The notes below the pieces were generated by a model that had not been told where the DNA came from, did not search any database, and saw only the letters and a list, made by a program, of their open reading frames with translations. Both the position numbers and the translations under genes were made by a program. A DNA stretch of 64,000 nt from Pseudomonadota bacterium (GTDB lineage: Bacteria; Pseudomonadota; Alphaproteobacteria; Rhizobiales; Xanthobacteraceae): contig JAEXYA010000034.1 of NCBI GenBank assembly GCA_023451825.1, positions 62,001 through 126,000 of the forward strand. Reading direction: 5' to 3'. This document shows, piece after piece, positions 44,616-53,717 of the stretch. Within the stretch, counting starts at the first letter, position 1; every line of letters starts with the position of its first letter.

Positions 44616-44707
44616 ATCGCCCGGCTTGACCGGGCGATCCATTAGACACCGTCTTTCGCGGTCTATCGCTGTGACGGTGGCTACTGGATTCCCGCTTTCG
44701 CGGGAAT
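44616..44707. repeat. Two hairpins between recN and ligA, including an ATTCCCGC repeat
   Basis: ATCGCCCGG/CCGGGCGAT (44616-44638, loop CTTGA) lies 13 bp after recN and may end its transcript. ATTCCCGC/GCGGGAAT (44688-44707, loop TTTC) resembles the dispersed GGATTCCCGCTTTCGCGGGAATGAC repeat. An in-frame ATG inside the second hairpin produces a spurious 20-residue extension of LigA. Confidence 0.65.
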
Positions 44708-44765
44708 GACAAGAGAGAAGCGATCGCCGTCTTTTCTCATCGCGTGCATCGTCGTATCCATAGCC

Positions 44766-46916
44766 ATGGCAAAATCTCCCAAAACTCCTCCCGACATCTC
44801 CACGCTGACCAAGCCGAAAGCCAAAATCGAGCTGATGCGGCTGTCGCTGGAGATGGAGGCGCATAACAAGCGTTACTATCAGGACGATGCGCCGACGATC
44901 TCGGACGCAGCCTATGATGCCTTGCGCCAACGCGTCGAAGCGATCGAAGCGAAATTCCCGGAGCTGGTGCAGTCGGATTCCCCGACCCAGACCGTCGGCG
45001 CGGCGCCTGCGCGTGGCTTTGCTAAAATCCAGCACGCGGTGCCGATGCTCTCGCTCGGCAATGCCTTCAGCGATGAAGACGTCACCGAATTCGTGGAGCG
45101 CATCCAGCGTTTCCTCAAGCTCGACGAGATCCCTGTACTGGTCGCCGAACCGAAGATCGACGGCCTCTCGTTGTCACTGCGCTATGAGAATGGCGAACTG
45201 ATCCATGCCGCCACCCGCGGCGATGGTTTTACGGGCGAGGATGTCACCGCCAATGTTCGCACCATCAAGGACATCCCGAATGTGCTGAAAGGCAAGCACA
45301 TCCCCGCCGCCTGCGAATTGCGCGGCGAGGTCTATATGCTCAAGAGCGATTTCCTCGCGCTCAACAAGAAGCAGGAAGAAGCCGGCGACACCGTCTTTGC
45401 CAATCCGCGCAATTCCGCTGCAGGTTCGCTGCGGCAGAAGGATGTCGCGATCACCGCGTCGCGGCCCCTGAAGTTCTTCGCCTATGCCTGGGGTGAGATG
45501 TCGGACTATCCGATGCCGGAGCCCACGCAGCATGCGATGATCGACTGGCTCCACAAGGCTGGCTTCACCGTCAATCCCGAGATCACGCTGTGCAAGAGCG
45601 TCGATGACGCGCTGACCTTCTATCGCCGCATCGGCGAGATCAGGGCCAAGCTCGGCTACGACATCGACGGCGTCGTTTACAAGGTCGATCGCATCGACTG
45701 GCAGGCACGGCTCGGTTTTGCCGGACGCGCGCCCCGTTGGGCCATCGCGCATAAATTCGCGGCCGAGCAGGCGACGACCGTGCTCGAAAAGATCGACATC
45801 CAGGTCGGCCGCACCGGCGCGCTGACGCCGGTGGCGCGGCTGACGCCGATCACCGTCGGCGGCGTCGTGGTGTCTAATGCGACGCTGCACAATGCCGATT
45901 ATATCAAGGGCATCGGCAATGATGGTCAGACGCTGCGCGATGGCGTCGACATCCGCGAGGGCGATACGGTGATCGTGCAGCGCGCCGGCGATGTCATTCC
46001 GCAGGTGGTGAATGTCATTCTCGACAAGCGTCCGAACGGCGCAAAGCCCTATGCATTCCCCGACAAGTGCCCGGTCTGCGGCAGCCATGCCATCCGCGAG
46101 AATGACGAAGTCGTCACCCGCTGCACCGGCGCGCTGGTGTGCCCGGCGCAGGCGGTGGAGAAGCTCAAGCACTTTGTTTCGCGACTTGCCTTTGACATCG
46201 ATGGTCTTGGTGACAAGCAGATCCAGGAATTTTACGACGAGGGCATCATCATGCATCCCGTCGATATCTTTACGCTGGCCAAGCGCGACGAGCGCGCCAA
46301 CAAGAAGCTGCGCGACCGCGAGGGTTATGGCGAAGTCTCGGTGCGCAACCTGTTTGCCGCCATCGACGAACGTCGCAAGATCGAACTCAATCGCCTGATC
46401 TTCGCGCTCGGCATCCGTCATATCGGTGAAGGCAATGCAAAACTGCTTGCGCGGCACTATGGATCGTTTGCTGTGTTCCGTGAAGCCATGCTGGCGGCCG
46501 CAGCCGGACAGGGCGACGAGGGCAACACGTCGGAGGCCTATCAGGACCTGAACAATATCGGCGGAGTCGGCGAGATCGTTGCCGATGCCGTGGTCGAGTT
46601 CTTCGCCGAGGCGCGCAATGTGAAGGCGCTGGATGAGTTGCTTGGCGAGATCGAGGTGCTCGATGTCGCGCAGGCGAAGACCGACACACCAGTGGCGGGC
46701 AAGACGGTGGTGTTCACGGGCTCGCTGACGAAGTTTACGCGCGATGAGGCGAAGGCGTCGGCCGAGCGCTTGGGCGCGAAGGTTGCAGGATCCGTGTCGA
46801 AGAAGACTGATTATGTCGTCGCTGGCGAAGATGCCGGATCGAAGTTGACCAAGGCGCGTGATCTTGGTGTGGCGGTGTTGACTGAGGACGAGTGGTTGGC
46901 GTTGATCGGGGGATGA
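44766..46916 (+). CDS. ligA: NAD-dependent DNA ligase
   Basis: A 716-residue replicative ligase. Domains in order: Ia (YYQDDAPTISDAAYD), adenylation domain with the nucleophile Lys130 in KIDG, GEV and SLRYENGELIHAATRGDG, then the OB fold (VGRTGALTPVARL). The Cys4 zinc finger (CPVCGSH...CTGALVCPAQ) and helix-hairpin-helix repeats follow, with a C-terminal BRCT domain (GKTVVFTGSLTKFTRDEAK). The start at 44766 (MAKSPKTPP) is preferred; the upstream in-frame ATG at 44706 sits in a repeat hairpin. All catalytic motifs are intact and the length fits. Confidence 0.97.
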   Translation: MAKSPKTPPDISTLTKPKAKIELMRLSLEMEAHNKRYYQDDAPTISDAAYDALRQRVEAIEAKFPELVQSDSPTQTVGAAPARGFAKIQHAVPMLSLGNAFSDEDVTEFVERIQRFLKLDEIPVLVAEPKIDGLSLSLRYENGELIHAATRGDGFTGEDVTANVRTIKDIPNVLKGKHIPAACELRGEVYMLKSDFLALNKKQEEAGDTVFANPRNSAAGSLRQKDVAITASRPLKFFAYAWGEMSDYPMPEPTQHAMIDWLHKAGFTVNPEITLCKSVDDALTFYRRIGEIRAKLGYDIDGVVYKVDRIDWQARLGFAGRAPRWAIAHKFAAEQATTVLEKIDIQVGRTGALTPVARLTPITVGGVVVSNATLHNADYIKGIGNDGQTLRDGVDIREGDTVIVQRAGDVIPQVVNVILDKRPNGAKPYAFPDKCPVCGSHAIRENDEVVTRCTGALVCPAQAVEKLKHFVSRLAFDIDGLGDKQIQEFYDEGIIMHPVDIFTLAKRDERANKKLRDREGYGEVSVRNLFAAIDERRKIELNRLIFALGIRHIGEGNAKLLARHYGSFAVFREAMLAAAAGQGDEGNTSEAYQDLNNIGGVGEIVADAVVEFFAEARNVKALDELLGEIEVLDVAQAKTDTPVAGKTVVFTGSLTKFTRDEAKASAERLGAKVAGSVSKKTDYVVAGEDAGSKLTKARDLGVAVLTEDEWLALIGG

Positions 46917-46927
46917 CGCCTATGGTC

Positions 46928-47098
46928 TCCCTCCCCGGAGCGAAGCGAATGGGGAGGGTCCGCCGTTAGGCGGGGGTGGGGTCTATCCCCACGTGACGTC
47001 GGAGTTCGCGGAGACACCCCACCCGTCTCAAAGCTCGCTGAACGCTCGCTTTGATCCACCCTCCCCACGGCGCGGCTGCGCCGCTTGGGGGAGGGAGA
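46928..47098. repeat. CTCCCTCCCC palindromic repeat between ligA and the MFS gene
   Basis: It runs from CTCCCTCCCC to GGGGGAGGGAG with internal arms. It shares GTGGGGTCTATCCCC, CGTGACGTC and CACCCCACCC segments with the copy at 24211. It fills the convergent gap between ligA and the exporter gene. Confidence 0.75.
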
Positions 47099-47107
47099 AG
47101 AAAAGAG

Positions 47108-48358
47108 CTACATCAACCCGCTCTCTTCGCTCTCCGCCTTCTCCACCATCTTCTCCGTCACCACGACCTTCCGCCGTGGCACCAGAAAGATCATCGCCGC
47201 CGCGCAGCCGCAGGACAGGACCACCAGCGACAGATTGAGCGCCACCGGCGTTGCGAAATGTCCGCCGAGCCAGGCGCCGCCCTGCGAGCAGAGCGAGCCG
47301 AAGCCCATCTGCATGAAACCCATCATGCCGGAGGCCGCGCCCGCCGCCTGCGGGCGGATGCTGAGCGCGCCGGCAGCGGCGTTCGACATCACGAAAGCAT
47401 TGCCGAACATCACGATCATATGGGTGATGAACAGCCAGGATGGCTGCTGATTGAGCCCCGTCAGTCCCCACACGACATTCAGCAAAGCACCGCCGAACTG
47501 CAAGGCGAGGCCGAACCAGATCAACTGCGCAATGGTCCGTCGCGGCGCGAAGCGGACGCAAGCAAGATTGCCGAGGAGATAAGCGAGGCCGGAGGTCGCG
47601 AACCATGCGCCATATTCGGCGGAGGTGCGGCCCATCTGGTTCACCACCACGAAGGGGCCGCCGCCGGCGAACGTGAAGATGATCCACGATGCCAATACAT
47701 AGCAAAAGAGATAGCCGATGAAAGCCCGGCTGCCGAACAGCACTTTTGAATCGGCGATGAAGCCGCTGCTGCCGACATCGCTTGTTGCGCGTTTGCGTGT
47801 CTCCGGCAGCAGAAGGGCGATCGCCAGCGTCACGACAAGCGATGCGGCGGTCACCGTGTAGAAGATCGCGCGCCAGCCGAAGCCGGTTTCGAGCAGGCCC
47901 CCGGCCAGCGGCGACAGCATCTGCGCGATCATCATGACCGCGATGACAAGGCTGATCATCGGCCCCACGCGTTCGCGCGGATAGAGGTCGCGAATGATGG
48001 CGCGGCTCATCACCATGCCCGTGGCGCCGCCGAGCGCCTGGAAGAAACGCGCGGCGATCAGCTGCGGCAGTGTGATCGCAAAGCTCGAGCCGATGCCGGC
48101 GATCACCATCAAAGTGAGCCCCGCCAGCAGCACCGGCTTGCGGCCGAACCGATCGGACAGCGGCCCCATGATGAGCTGCGAGAAGGCGAGGCCCACCATG
48201 TAAAGCGAAACCGTCATCTGCGCGATGGAGATGTCGGCGTCGAAGGTGCGGGCGAGCTCGGGCAGCGCCGGCACCAGCATGTAAAGCGAGATCGGCGCGA
48301 TGCCGGTCATCACGACCAGCAGAAGCAGCATGACGCGTGAGCGTGTGGGATCTGCCAT
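47108..48358 (-). CDS. Bcr/CflA-family MFS drug exporter
   Basis: A 416-residue inner-membrane transporter with about 12 helices. The opening PISLYMLVPALPELARTF, GPLSDRFGRKPVLLAGL (motif A) and AARFFQALGGATGMVMSRAIIRDLYP are typical of Bcr/CflA bicyclomycin/chloramphenicol-type exporters. I start at 48358 (MADPTRS); the frame stays open upstream, but those 43 residues are the translation of the GAAGCAATCCAG repeat and should not be included. Substrate unknown. It lies downstream of the aminopeptidase gene on the same strand, separated by that repeat. Confidence 0.9.
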   Translation of the reverse strand: MADPTRSRVMLLLLVVMTGIAPISLYMLVPALPELARTFDADISIAQMTVSLYMVGLAFSQLIMGPLSDRFGRKPVLLAGLTLMVIAGIGSSFAITLPQLIAARFFQALGGATGMVMSRAIIRDLYPRERVGPMISLVIAVMMIAQMLSPLAGGLLETGFGWRAIFYTVTAASLVVTLAIALLLPETRKRATSDVGSSGFIADSKVLFGSRAFIGYLFCYVLASWIIFTFAGGGPFVVVNQMGRTSAEYGAWFATSGLAYLLGNLACVRFAPRRTIAQLIWFGLALQFGGALLNVVWGLTGLNQQPSWLFITHMIVMFGNAFVMSNAAAGALSIRPQAAGAASGMMGFMQMGFGSLCSQGGAWLGGHFATPVALNLSLVVLSCGCAAAMIFLVPRRKVVVTEKMVEKAESEESGLM

Positions 48359-48364
48359 CCTGGC

Positions 48365-48450
48365 CGTCATTGCGAGGAGCCGTTGCGACGAAGCAATCCA
48401 GTCTGTCCTTGCTCGGTATTCTGGATTGCTTCGCTGCGCTCGCAATGACG
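48365..48450. repeat. CGTCATTGCGAGGAGC...GAAGCAATCCAG repeat, copy 1
   Basis: Left arm CGTCATTGCGAGGAGCCG...GAAGCAATCCAG and right arm CTGGATTGCTTCG...CGCAATGACG are complementary. Further copies lie at 53598 and 59326, each upstream of a gene whose longest frame runs into the repeat. Confidence 0.8.
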
Positions 48451-48452
48451 TC

Positions 48453-50291
48453 TCATGCAGGCTGAACCAGCGGCTCGGTCGCGGCATGCAGCCAGGTCCG
48501 CGTCTCTTCGTCGTCGATCAACGGCGTGATCTCGCGGCGGACGCGGGCGTGATAATCGTTGATCCAACTCAGCTCGCGCTTGCTGATGCGATGCGCGTTG
48601 ATCAGCCGGCGGTCGATCGGCGCCAGCGTCAGCGTCTGGAATTCGTTCATCGGCTGTTCGGCGCCGTCGATTTTGGCTTCGACGACGAGTTCGAGATTCT
48701 CGATGCGGATGCCGAATGCGTCGGTCTTGTAGTAGCCGGGCTCGTTGGACAGGATCATGCCACGCTTCAGCGGCGTCGCGCCAAGCTTGGAAATCCGCGC
48801 GGGGCCTTCATGCACCGACAGATAGGAGCCGACGCCATGGCCCGTGCCATGGGCAAAGTCGAGGCCGGCATGCCAGAGGAATTGGCGTGCAAAGGAATCG
48901 ATCTGCGCACCCGTCGTGCCATCCGGAAACACCGCGCGCGCAATCGCGATATGTCCGCGCAGCACGCGTGTAAAGCGGTCGCGCATCTCGTCGGTGGGCT
49001 CGCCGATGGCGATGGTGCGGGTGACGTCCGTCGTGCCGTCTTCATATTGCGCACCGGAATCGATCAGCAGCAGATCGCCCAAAGCGATGCGGCGGTTGCT
49101 CTTGCGGGTGACGCGGTAATGAACGATGGCGCCATTCGGCCCGGTGCCGGCGATGGTCGGGAAGGACACATCCTTCAGCGCGCCGGTGTTGCGGCGGAAT
49201 GTTTCCAGCGCTTCTACCGTGTCGATTTCGGTGAGGCCGCCTTTCGGTGCCTCGCGATCGATCCAGGCGAGAAATCTGGCCAGCGCCACGGCATCGCGGC
49301 GATGCGCGGTCGTGGTGCCCTTGATCTCGACCGGGTTCTTCATCGCCTTGAGCATGGCGATGGGATCGCTTGATCGAACCGGCGTGCCGCCGGCCTCCGT
49401 GATGAGCCGACTCAATGCATCCGCCGCGGTTGCGCCATCGAGTGCGATGGAGGCGCCTGACGCCGCGAGATCGCGCAGAGATGTCACCAGCGCATCCGGC
49501 TCCTGCACATCGGCAGAGGCTTCGAGGTGACTACGTGAACTGTTGGACAGTTTGCGATGATCGATGAATATCTGCGGCCGGCCATCCCGTGGCACCAGCG
49601 CATAGGACAGCGGCAGTGGTGTATGCGAGACATCGGCGCCGCGGATGTTGAAGGTCCAGGCCACCGCGTGCGAGTCCGACAGCACGATGGCATCGACATG
49701 GAGCTTCGCCATTTCCGCACGGATACGCGCGAGCTTGTCGGCCTCGCTCTCGCCGGCATATTCCATCGGATGGATTGTGACCGCGCCGAGCGGCGGCGTC
49801 GGGCGCTCGTGCCACACCGCATCGATCGGATTGGTCTCCACCGCGACGAGCTCTGCGCCGGCCTTGGCGCAGGCGGCCTTCAGGCGCTCGGCTGCTGCTG
49901 TCGTGTGCAGCCACGGATCAAATCCGAGGCGATCGCCCGCTTTCAGATGATCCGCGATCCAGTTGTCCGGCGGCGGCTCCACCAGCGACTGGACGCTCCA
50001 GGCATTGGTATCGACCTGTTTGGGCGCCTGCACGGTGTAGCGGCCATCGACAAAGATCGCGGCTTCCTGCAGCAGCGCGATCGCCATGCCGGCAGAGCCG
50101 GTGAAGCCCGTCAGCCAGGCCAGCCGCTCCTCGGATGGCGGCACATATTCGTTCTGCTGCTGATCCGCGCGTGGAATCACGAAGCCGGTCAGCTTCCGAC
50201 GCAGCAATTCTTCGCGAAAGGCAGCCAGCCGCGCCGTCAGCGCAACGCCGCCTTCGGGCTCTTCAAAGGTCTGGAAATGAGCTTCGAACAT
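48453..50291 (-). CDS. Xaa-Pro aminopeptidase (M24B family)
   Basis: A 612-residue cytoplasmic metallopeptidase removing N-terminal residues before proline. Two creatinase-like N-terminal domains precede the pita-bread catalytic domain. Its metal ligands are visible in order: Asp in LLIDSGAQYEDGTTDVTRT (two Asp), His in HGTGHGVGSYL, Glu in ILSNEPGYY and Glu in RIENLELV. The 600-residue, three-domain form resembles eukaryotic-type XPNPEP1 rather than the shorter E. coli PepP. The start at 50291 gives a typical N-terminus. A repeat follows directly after the stop. Confidence 0.95.
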   Translation of the reverse strand: MFEAHFQTFEEPEGGVALTARLAAFREELLRRKLTGFVIPRADQQQNEYVPPSEERLAWLTGFTGSAGMAIALLQEAAIFVDGRYTVQAPKQVDTNAWSVQSLVEPPPDNWIADHLKAGDRLGFDPWLHTTAAAERLKAACAKAGAELVAVETNPIDAVWHERPTPPLGAVTIHPMEYAGESEADKLARIRAEMAKLHVDAIVLSDSHAVAWTFNIRGADVSHTPLPLSYALVPRDGRPQIFIDHRKLSNSSRSHLEASADVQEPDALVTSLRDLAASGASIALDGATAADALSRLITEAGGTPVRSSDPIAMLKAMKNPVEIKGTTTAHRRDAVALARFLAWIDREAPKGGLTEIDTVEALETFRRNTGALKDVSFPTIAGTGPNGAIVHYRVTRKSNRRIALGDLLLIDSGAQYEDGTTDVTRTIAIGEPTDEMRDRFTRVLRGHIAIARAVFPDGTTGAQIDSFARQFLWHAGLDFAHGTGHGVGSYLSVHEGPARISKLGATPLKRGMILSNEPGYYKTDAFGIRIENLELVVEAKIDGAEQPMNEFQTLTLAPIDRRLINAHRISKRELSWINDYHARVRREITPLIDDEETRTWLHAATEPLVQPA

Positions 50292-50484
50292 GGTGCGAGC
50301 ATCCTATGAGTGAGCCCCTGCGCGGGCAATCGAAGGGCAGGGTTGCGAAAAGCTGGCACAAGTTATGCTTGAATTTCGGGCAACGGGCTATGAATGCGGA
50401 ACCATTTTGCGCCGCAATTTGTTGCCCTCGCGAAGACCGTCATTTCTGGTCTTTGTGTTCAACTCAGCGAAGAGGGAAAACACC

Positions 50485-50658
50485 ATGCCCGCTTTCACGT
50501 TCGAGAAGATTTCCCCGCCGCGTCACGCGCATTCCCCCCACGCACAGCCCAAGTCCCAAGCCGCATCACCACAGAAGCCTGATCATGTGATCCAGGTTCT
50601 CGGCCGCTTCATCGTTGCACGCGTTCGCGAAGATGAAACGGCGCAAGATCAGAAGTGA
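50485..50658 (+). CDS. Small basic protein of 57 residues, unknown function
   Basis: Starts MPAFTFEKISPP and is followed by a His/Pro/Ser/Gln-rich middle and the C-terminal segment VIQVLGRFIVARVREDETA. GAGGG lies about 8 bp before the ATG. I recall short proteins with the same MPAFTFEKISPP opening and an LxRFVxARV-like tail in other Bradyrhizobium relatives, but I cannot verify this here. Divergent from the aminopeptidase and followed immediately by a palindromic repeat. No domain, signal peptide or membrane segment is seen; the function is unknown. Confidence 0.65.
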   Translation: MPAFTFEKISPPRHAHSPHAQPKSQAASPQKPDHVIQVLGRFIVARVREDETAQDQK

Positions 50659-50660
50659 TT

Positions 50661-50743
50661 TGTAGGGTGGGCAAAGCGAAGCGTGCCCACCACTTCATGC
50701 TCGTTTGGCAATGGTGGGCACGCTGCGCTTTGCCCACCCTACA
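50661..50743. repeat. TGTAGGGTGGGCAAAGCG palindrome
   Basis: TGTAGGGTGGGCAAAGCGAAGCG at the left pairs with CGCTGCGCTTTGCCCACCCTACA at the right, with internal GTGCCCACCA/TGGTGGGCAC arms. Begins 2 bp after the small protein's stop and ends 12 bp before the prmA stop, so it fills a convergent gap and could terminate both. Confidence 0.8.
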
Positions 50744-50755
50744 GCCGGAGCGTCG

Positions 50756-51643
50756 TTATCCCGCGCGCTGCATCAGCAGGCTGCTCCAGCCTTCGATGAT
50801 CTGCTGCTTCAGCAGCACCAGCCCGCGCGCCCGATAGGCCACGATCACGCTGGTCGCCTGATGTGGCAATAGGCCGGACAGGATGATCATGCCATTGCTT
50901 GCCATGTGCCGCTCCATGTCGGTGGCCATGGCGCGCAACGGATTGGCGAGGATATTGGCGAGGATCAGGTCGAACGGCGCATGCTTGGCGATGGCCGGCG
51001 ATGAGAAGCCGGTGGCGCAAACGGTCTCGACCAGATTGCCGACGCCGTTCAGCTTCATGTTTTCATGCGCGACCTTGACCGACATCGCATCGATATCGGT
51101 GGCCAGCACATGCTTCTTGGTGGCCTTGGCCGCGGCGATGGCCAGCACGCCGGTGCCGGTGCCGAGATCGAGAATTCGCTTTGGCGCTTTCGAGCGCAGC
51201 ACGTAATCGAGATAGATCAGGCAGCCGCGCGTGGTGCCGTGATGGCCGGTGCCGAATGCCAGCGCCGCCTCGATCTCGATGCCGAGCTGGTTGTCGCGGA
51301 CCTTGTCGCGGTCGTGGCTGCCATGGACGATGAAGCGTCCGGCGCGCACCGGCACCAGCCCTTCGAGGCTTTCCTTCACCCAGTCCTTGGCCTCGATCGT
51401 GTCGAACACGATGCTGCCCGCCACGGTGTCGTCGGAGGCAAGCGCGACGAGGTTGCGGATCGCCGCTTCATCCGGCGGATCGGCGAAATGCACGGTGACG
51501 TCCCAGCGGCCTTCCGGATTCTCGAACGCCGCGATCGCCGCTTCGCTTTCTTCAAAACTCTCGGTGAGCAGATCGACGATGCGCTTGGCGCTGAATTCAT
51601 CGCCGACGGCAAAGGTGGCGCGGCTGGTGCCTTGAGGGGTCAT
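50756..51643 (-). CDS. prmA: Ribosomal protein L11 methyltransferase
   Basis: A 295-residue SAM-dependent enzyme that trimethylates ribosomal protein L11. The N-terminal substrate-recognition domain is followed by a Rossmann methyltransferase core: FGTGHHGTTRGCL, DLGTGTGVLAIAAAK (SAM loop), ATDIDAMSVKVA and DLILANILANPL (the NPPF-like catalytic motif of PrmA appears as ANILANPL). The start at 51643 is an ATG. Its upstream region is occupied by an unusual array of DnaA-box-like repeats, so its promoter must lie within or beyond that array. Confidence 0.95.
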   Translation of the reverse strand: MTPQGTSRATFAVGDEFSAKRIVDLLTESFEESEAAIAAFENPEGRWDVTVHFADPPDEAAIRNLVALASDDTVAGSIVFDTIEAKDWVKESLEGLVPVRAGRFIVHGSHDRDKVRDNQLGIEIEAALAFGTGHHGTTRGCLIYLDYVLRSKAPKRILDLGTGTGVLAIAAAKATKKHVLATDIDAMSVKVAHENMKLNGVGNLVETVCATGFSSPAIAKHAPFDLILANILANPLRAMATDMERHMASNGMIILSGLLPHQATSVIVAYRARGLVLLKQQIIEGWSSLLMQRAG

Positions 51644-51676
51644 CGCGGATCCGTCGTAAACAGGAAATGCACGGGT

Positions 51677-51847
51677 TTATCCGCGTTTCGTACAGGGTTT
51701 ATCCACGGGATGATACCCGGCTGATGCACCGGTATTGCACCGCTTTATGCAGGAGGCGTGCACCGGCTATCCCGGGCTTCTCGACAGGTCTATCCCGCAC
51801 CCGATCACAGGTTGCGCACAGGCTTATCCACACACCTGTCCACAGCC
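51677..51847. repeat. Array of DnaA-box-like 9-mers with a 22-23-bp period
   Basis: Units begin at 51677 (TTATCCGCG), 51699 (TTATCCACG), 51722 (TGATGCACC), 51745 (TTATGCAGG), 51767 (CTATCCCGG), 51790 (CTATCCCGC) and 51812 (TTGCGCACA). Steps are 22, 23, 23, 22, 23 and 22 bp. Then, at 12-bp steps, TTATCCACA (51824, a perfect DnaA box) and CTGTCCACA (51836). Several units end in CACAGG or CACCGG. All boxes face the same way. The array fills the gap between the PYROXD2-like gene's stop and prmA's start. Confidence 0.65.
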
Positions 51848-53452
51848 TCATCCAAATAGCGAGCGGTGATCCCGCAGCACCGTCTTGGCCGCATTGTGGC
51901 CGGGGGCACCCGTGACGCCGCCGCCGGGATGGGCGCCGGAACCGCAGTGATACAGGCCCTTCAGCGGTCCGCGATAATCGGCATGGCCCAGCATCGGGCG
52001 GGCGGAGAACAGCTGGTTCAGGCTCAGCGCCCCGTGAAAAATATCGCCGCCGATCAGGCCGAAATCGCGTTCGAGGTCGAGCGGCGACAGCGCCTGCCGG
52101 CCGATCACGCTGGCCTTGAAGCCGGGGGCGTAGTTGTCCACCGTCTGGATCATCAGATCGGCGACGGTGTCGCGGTGGTCGTCCCAGTCCATGCCGTTGG
52201 GCAGCGCCGGCGCCACATGCTGGCAGAACAGGCTGGCGACATGCTGGCCGGCCGGCGCGAGGCTGTCATCGAGCGTGGAGGGGATCAGCACTTCGACGAT
52301 CGGCTGCTTGCTCCAGCCGTCCTGCTTCGCATCCAGCCAGGCGCGCTCCATATAGCCGAGGCTCGGCGCGATGATGATGCCGGCAGTGAGATGGTCGCCG
52401 GTGCCGGGCAGCGCGGTGAACGAGGGCAGGGCGCTCAGCGCCACATTCATGCGGAATGTGCCGGAGCCGCCGCGCCAGTTCGCCAGCCGCTCGCGGAACG
52501 GCTTTGGCAGCGCATCGGACGGCGTCAGTCGCGTATAGAGCAGCTTTGGATTGACGTTGGAGATCACATATTTCGCGCGAATGCTCTCGCCATTCTCCAG
52601 CACGACGCCGATGGCGCGATCGCGCTCCACCAGCACTTCGCGCACGCCATTGCCGAGCGTGATTTCGGCGCCATGGCCGCGCGCTGCCGCCGCCATCGCC
52701 TGCGTGATCGCGCCCATGCCGCCGATGGCGTGGCCCCACACACCTTTCTTGCCATTCACCTCGCCGAAGGCGTGATGCAGCATCACATAGGCGGAGCCTG
52801 CGGCGTAGGGGCTCGCATAATTACCGACTACGGCATCGAAGCCGAACAGCGCCTTCACCAGATCATGCTCGAACACATCGTCGAGCATCTCGCCGGCCGA
52901 GCAGGTGAAGAGATCGAGCAGGATGCGCTGCTGTTCGATGCTCAGTTCGTTCAGGATTTTCGCTGTGCCCAGCGCGTTGATTGCTTCGGATATGGTGCCG
53001 AGGCCAAAGCCCTGCACGACATTCGGCGGCGCGCGCAGCACGAACGCGCGCAACACGTCGGCGATCACTTCGAGCTGCTGAGAGAAGTCGCCGATCCGCT
53101 CGGCGTCATGCGGGCTCAGTTTCGCAACTGACGCCTGCGTGCGGCCTTCGCCGGTCAGCAGATATGAGCCATCCGGCGCGGGCAAGAAATTCTGCGCCTT
53201 GCGCTCGACGATACGCAGTCCGTGCTCATGCAATTTGAGATCGGCGATGATCTGCGGATTGAGCAGGCTGACGGTGTAGGACGCCACCGAATTGCGAAAA
53301 CCCGGATGAAACTCCTGCGTCACCGCGGCGCCGCCGACCACGCTGCGGCGATCGACAACCTTCACCCGCAAACCGGCCATCGCCAGATAGGCCGCGCAAG
53401 TGAGGCCGTTATGGCCGGCGCCGATGATCACAACGTCGTGGAGGTCTGACAT
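51848..53452 (-). CDS. FAD-dependent oxidoreductase, phytoene dehydrogenase/PYROXD2-like
   Basis: A 534-residue flavoprotein. An N-terminal dinucleotide-binding fold (VVIIGAGHNGLTCAAYLA; GxGxxG) and GGAAVTQEFHPGF are typical of the CrtI-related amine oxidase/desaturase superfamily. The C-terminal GLYHCGSGAHPGGGVTGAPGHNAA is the FAD-binding signature. It is close in layout to PYROXD2-type proteins rather than true carotenoid desaturases. No other carotenoid genes are nearby, so a carotenoid role should not be assumed; the substrate is unknown. It is probably upstream of prmA on the same strand, with a repeat array in between. Confidence 0.88.
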   Translation of the reverse strand: MSDLHDVVIIGAGHNGLTCAAYLAMAGLRVKVVDRRSVVGGAAVTQEFHPGFRNSVASYTVSLLNPQIIADLKLHEHGLRIVERKAQNFLPAPDGSYLLTGEGRTQASVAKLSPHDAERIGDFSQQLEVIADVLRAFVLRAPPNVVQGFGLGTISEAINALGTAKILNELSIEQQRILLDLFTCSAGEMLDDVFEHDLVKALFGFDAVVGNYASPYAAGSAYVMLHHAFGEVNGKKGVWGHAIGGMGAITQAMAAAARGHGAEITLGNGVREVLVERDRAIGVVLENGESIRAKYVISNVNPKLLYTRLTPSDALPKPFRERLANWRGGSGTFRMNVALSALPSFTALPGTGDHLTAGIIIAPSLGYMERAWLDAKQDGWSKQPIVEVLIPSTLDDSLAPAGQHVASLFCQHVAPALPNGMDWDDHRDTVADLMIQTVDNYAPGFKASVIGRQALSPLDLERDFGLIGGDIFHGALSLNQLFSARPMLGHADYRGPLKGLYHCGSGAHPGGGVTGAPGHNAAKTVLRDHRSLFG

Positions 53453-53597
53453 GCCAATTTCAACACTGATTGCTAGAGCTCTTTATCGAAGAGGTGGCCC
53501 TGCGGCACAAGGCCATGTGGCATCCTTTCAGTTCCTTGGTTAGCCCGGATTGCCCGAATGGGTACTCTATGCTCCATTCGCGCCCACCCCAATGCGT

Positions 53598-53688
53598 CGT
53601 CATTGCGAGGAGCGACGCGACGAAGCAATCCAGAACTCCAGTCAAGGACGACTGGATTGCTTCATCGCAAAAGCTCCTCGCAATGACG
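53598..53688. repeat. CGTCATTGCGAGGAGC...GAAGCAATCCAG repeat, copy 2
   Basis: Left arm CGTCATTGCGAGGAGCGACG...GAAGCAATCCAG, right arm CTGGATTGCTTC...CTCGCAATGACG. It lies between two divergent genes and 30 bp upstream of the start at 53718. Confidence 0.8.
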
Positions 53689-53717
53689 GAATTGCCATTT
53701 ATCCTGCCGGAGTGTTC

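Noticed and set aside
51848..53452. Carotenoid desaturase (crtI)
   Set aside because: It shares the flavin fold, but no carotenoid genes are near and the layout fits PYROXD2-like proteins better.
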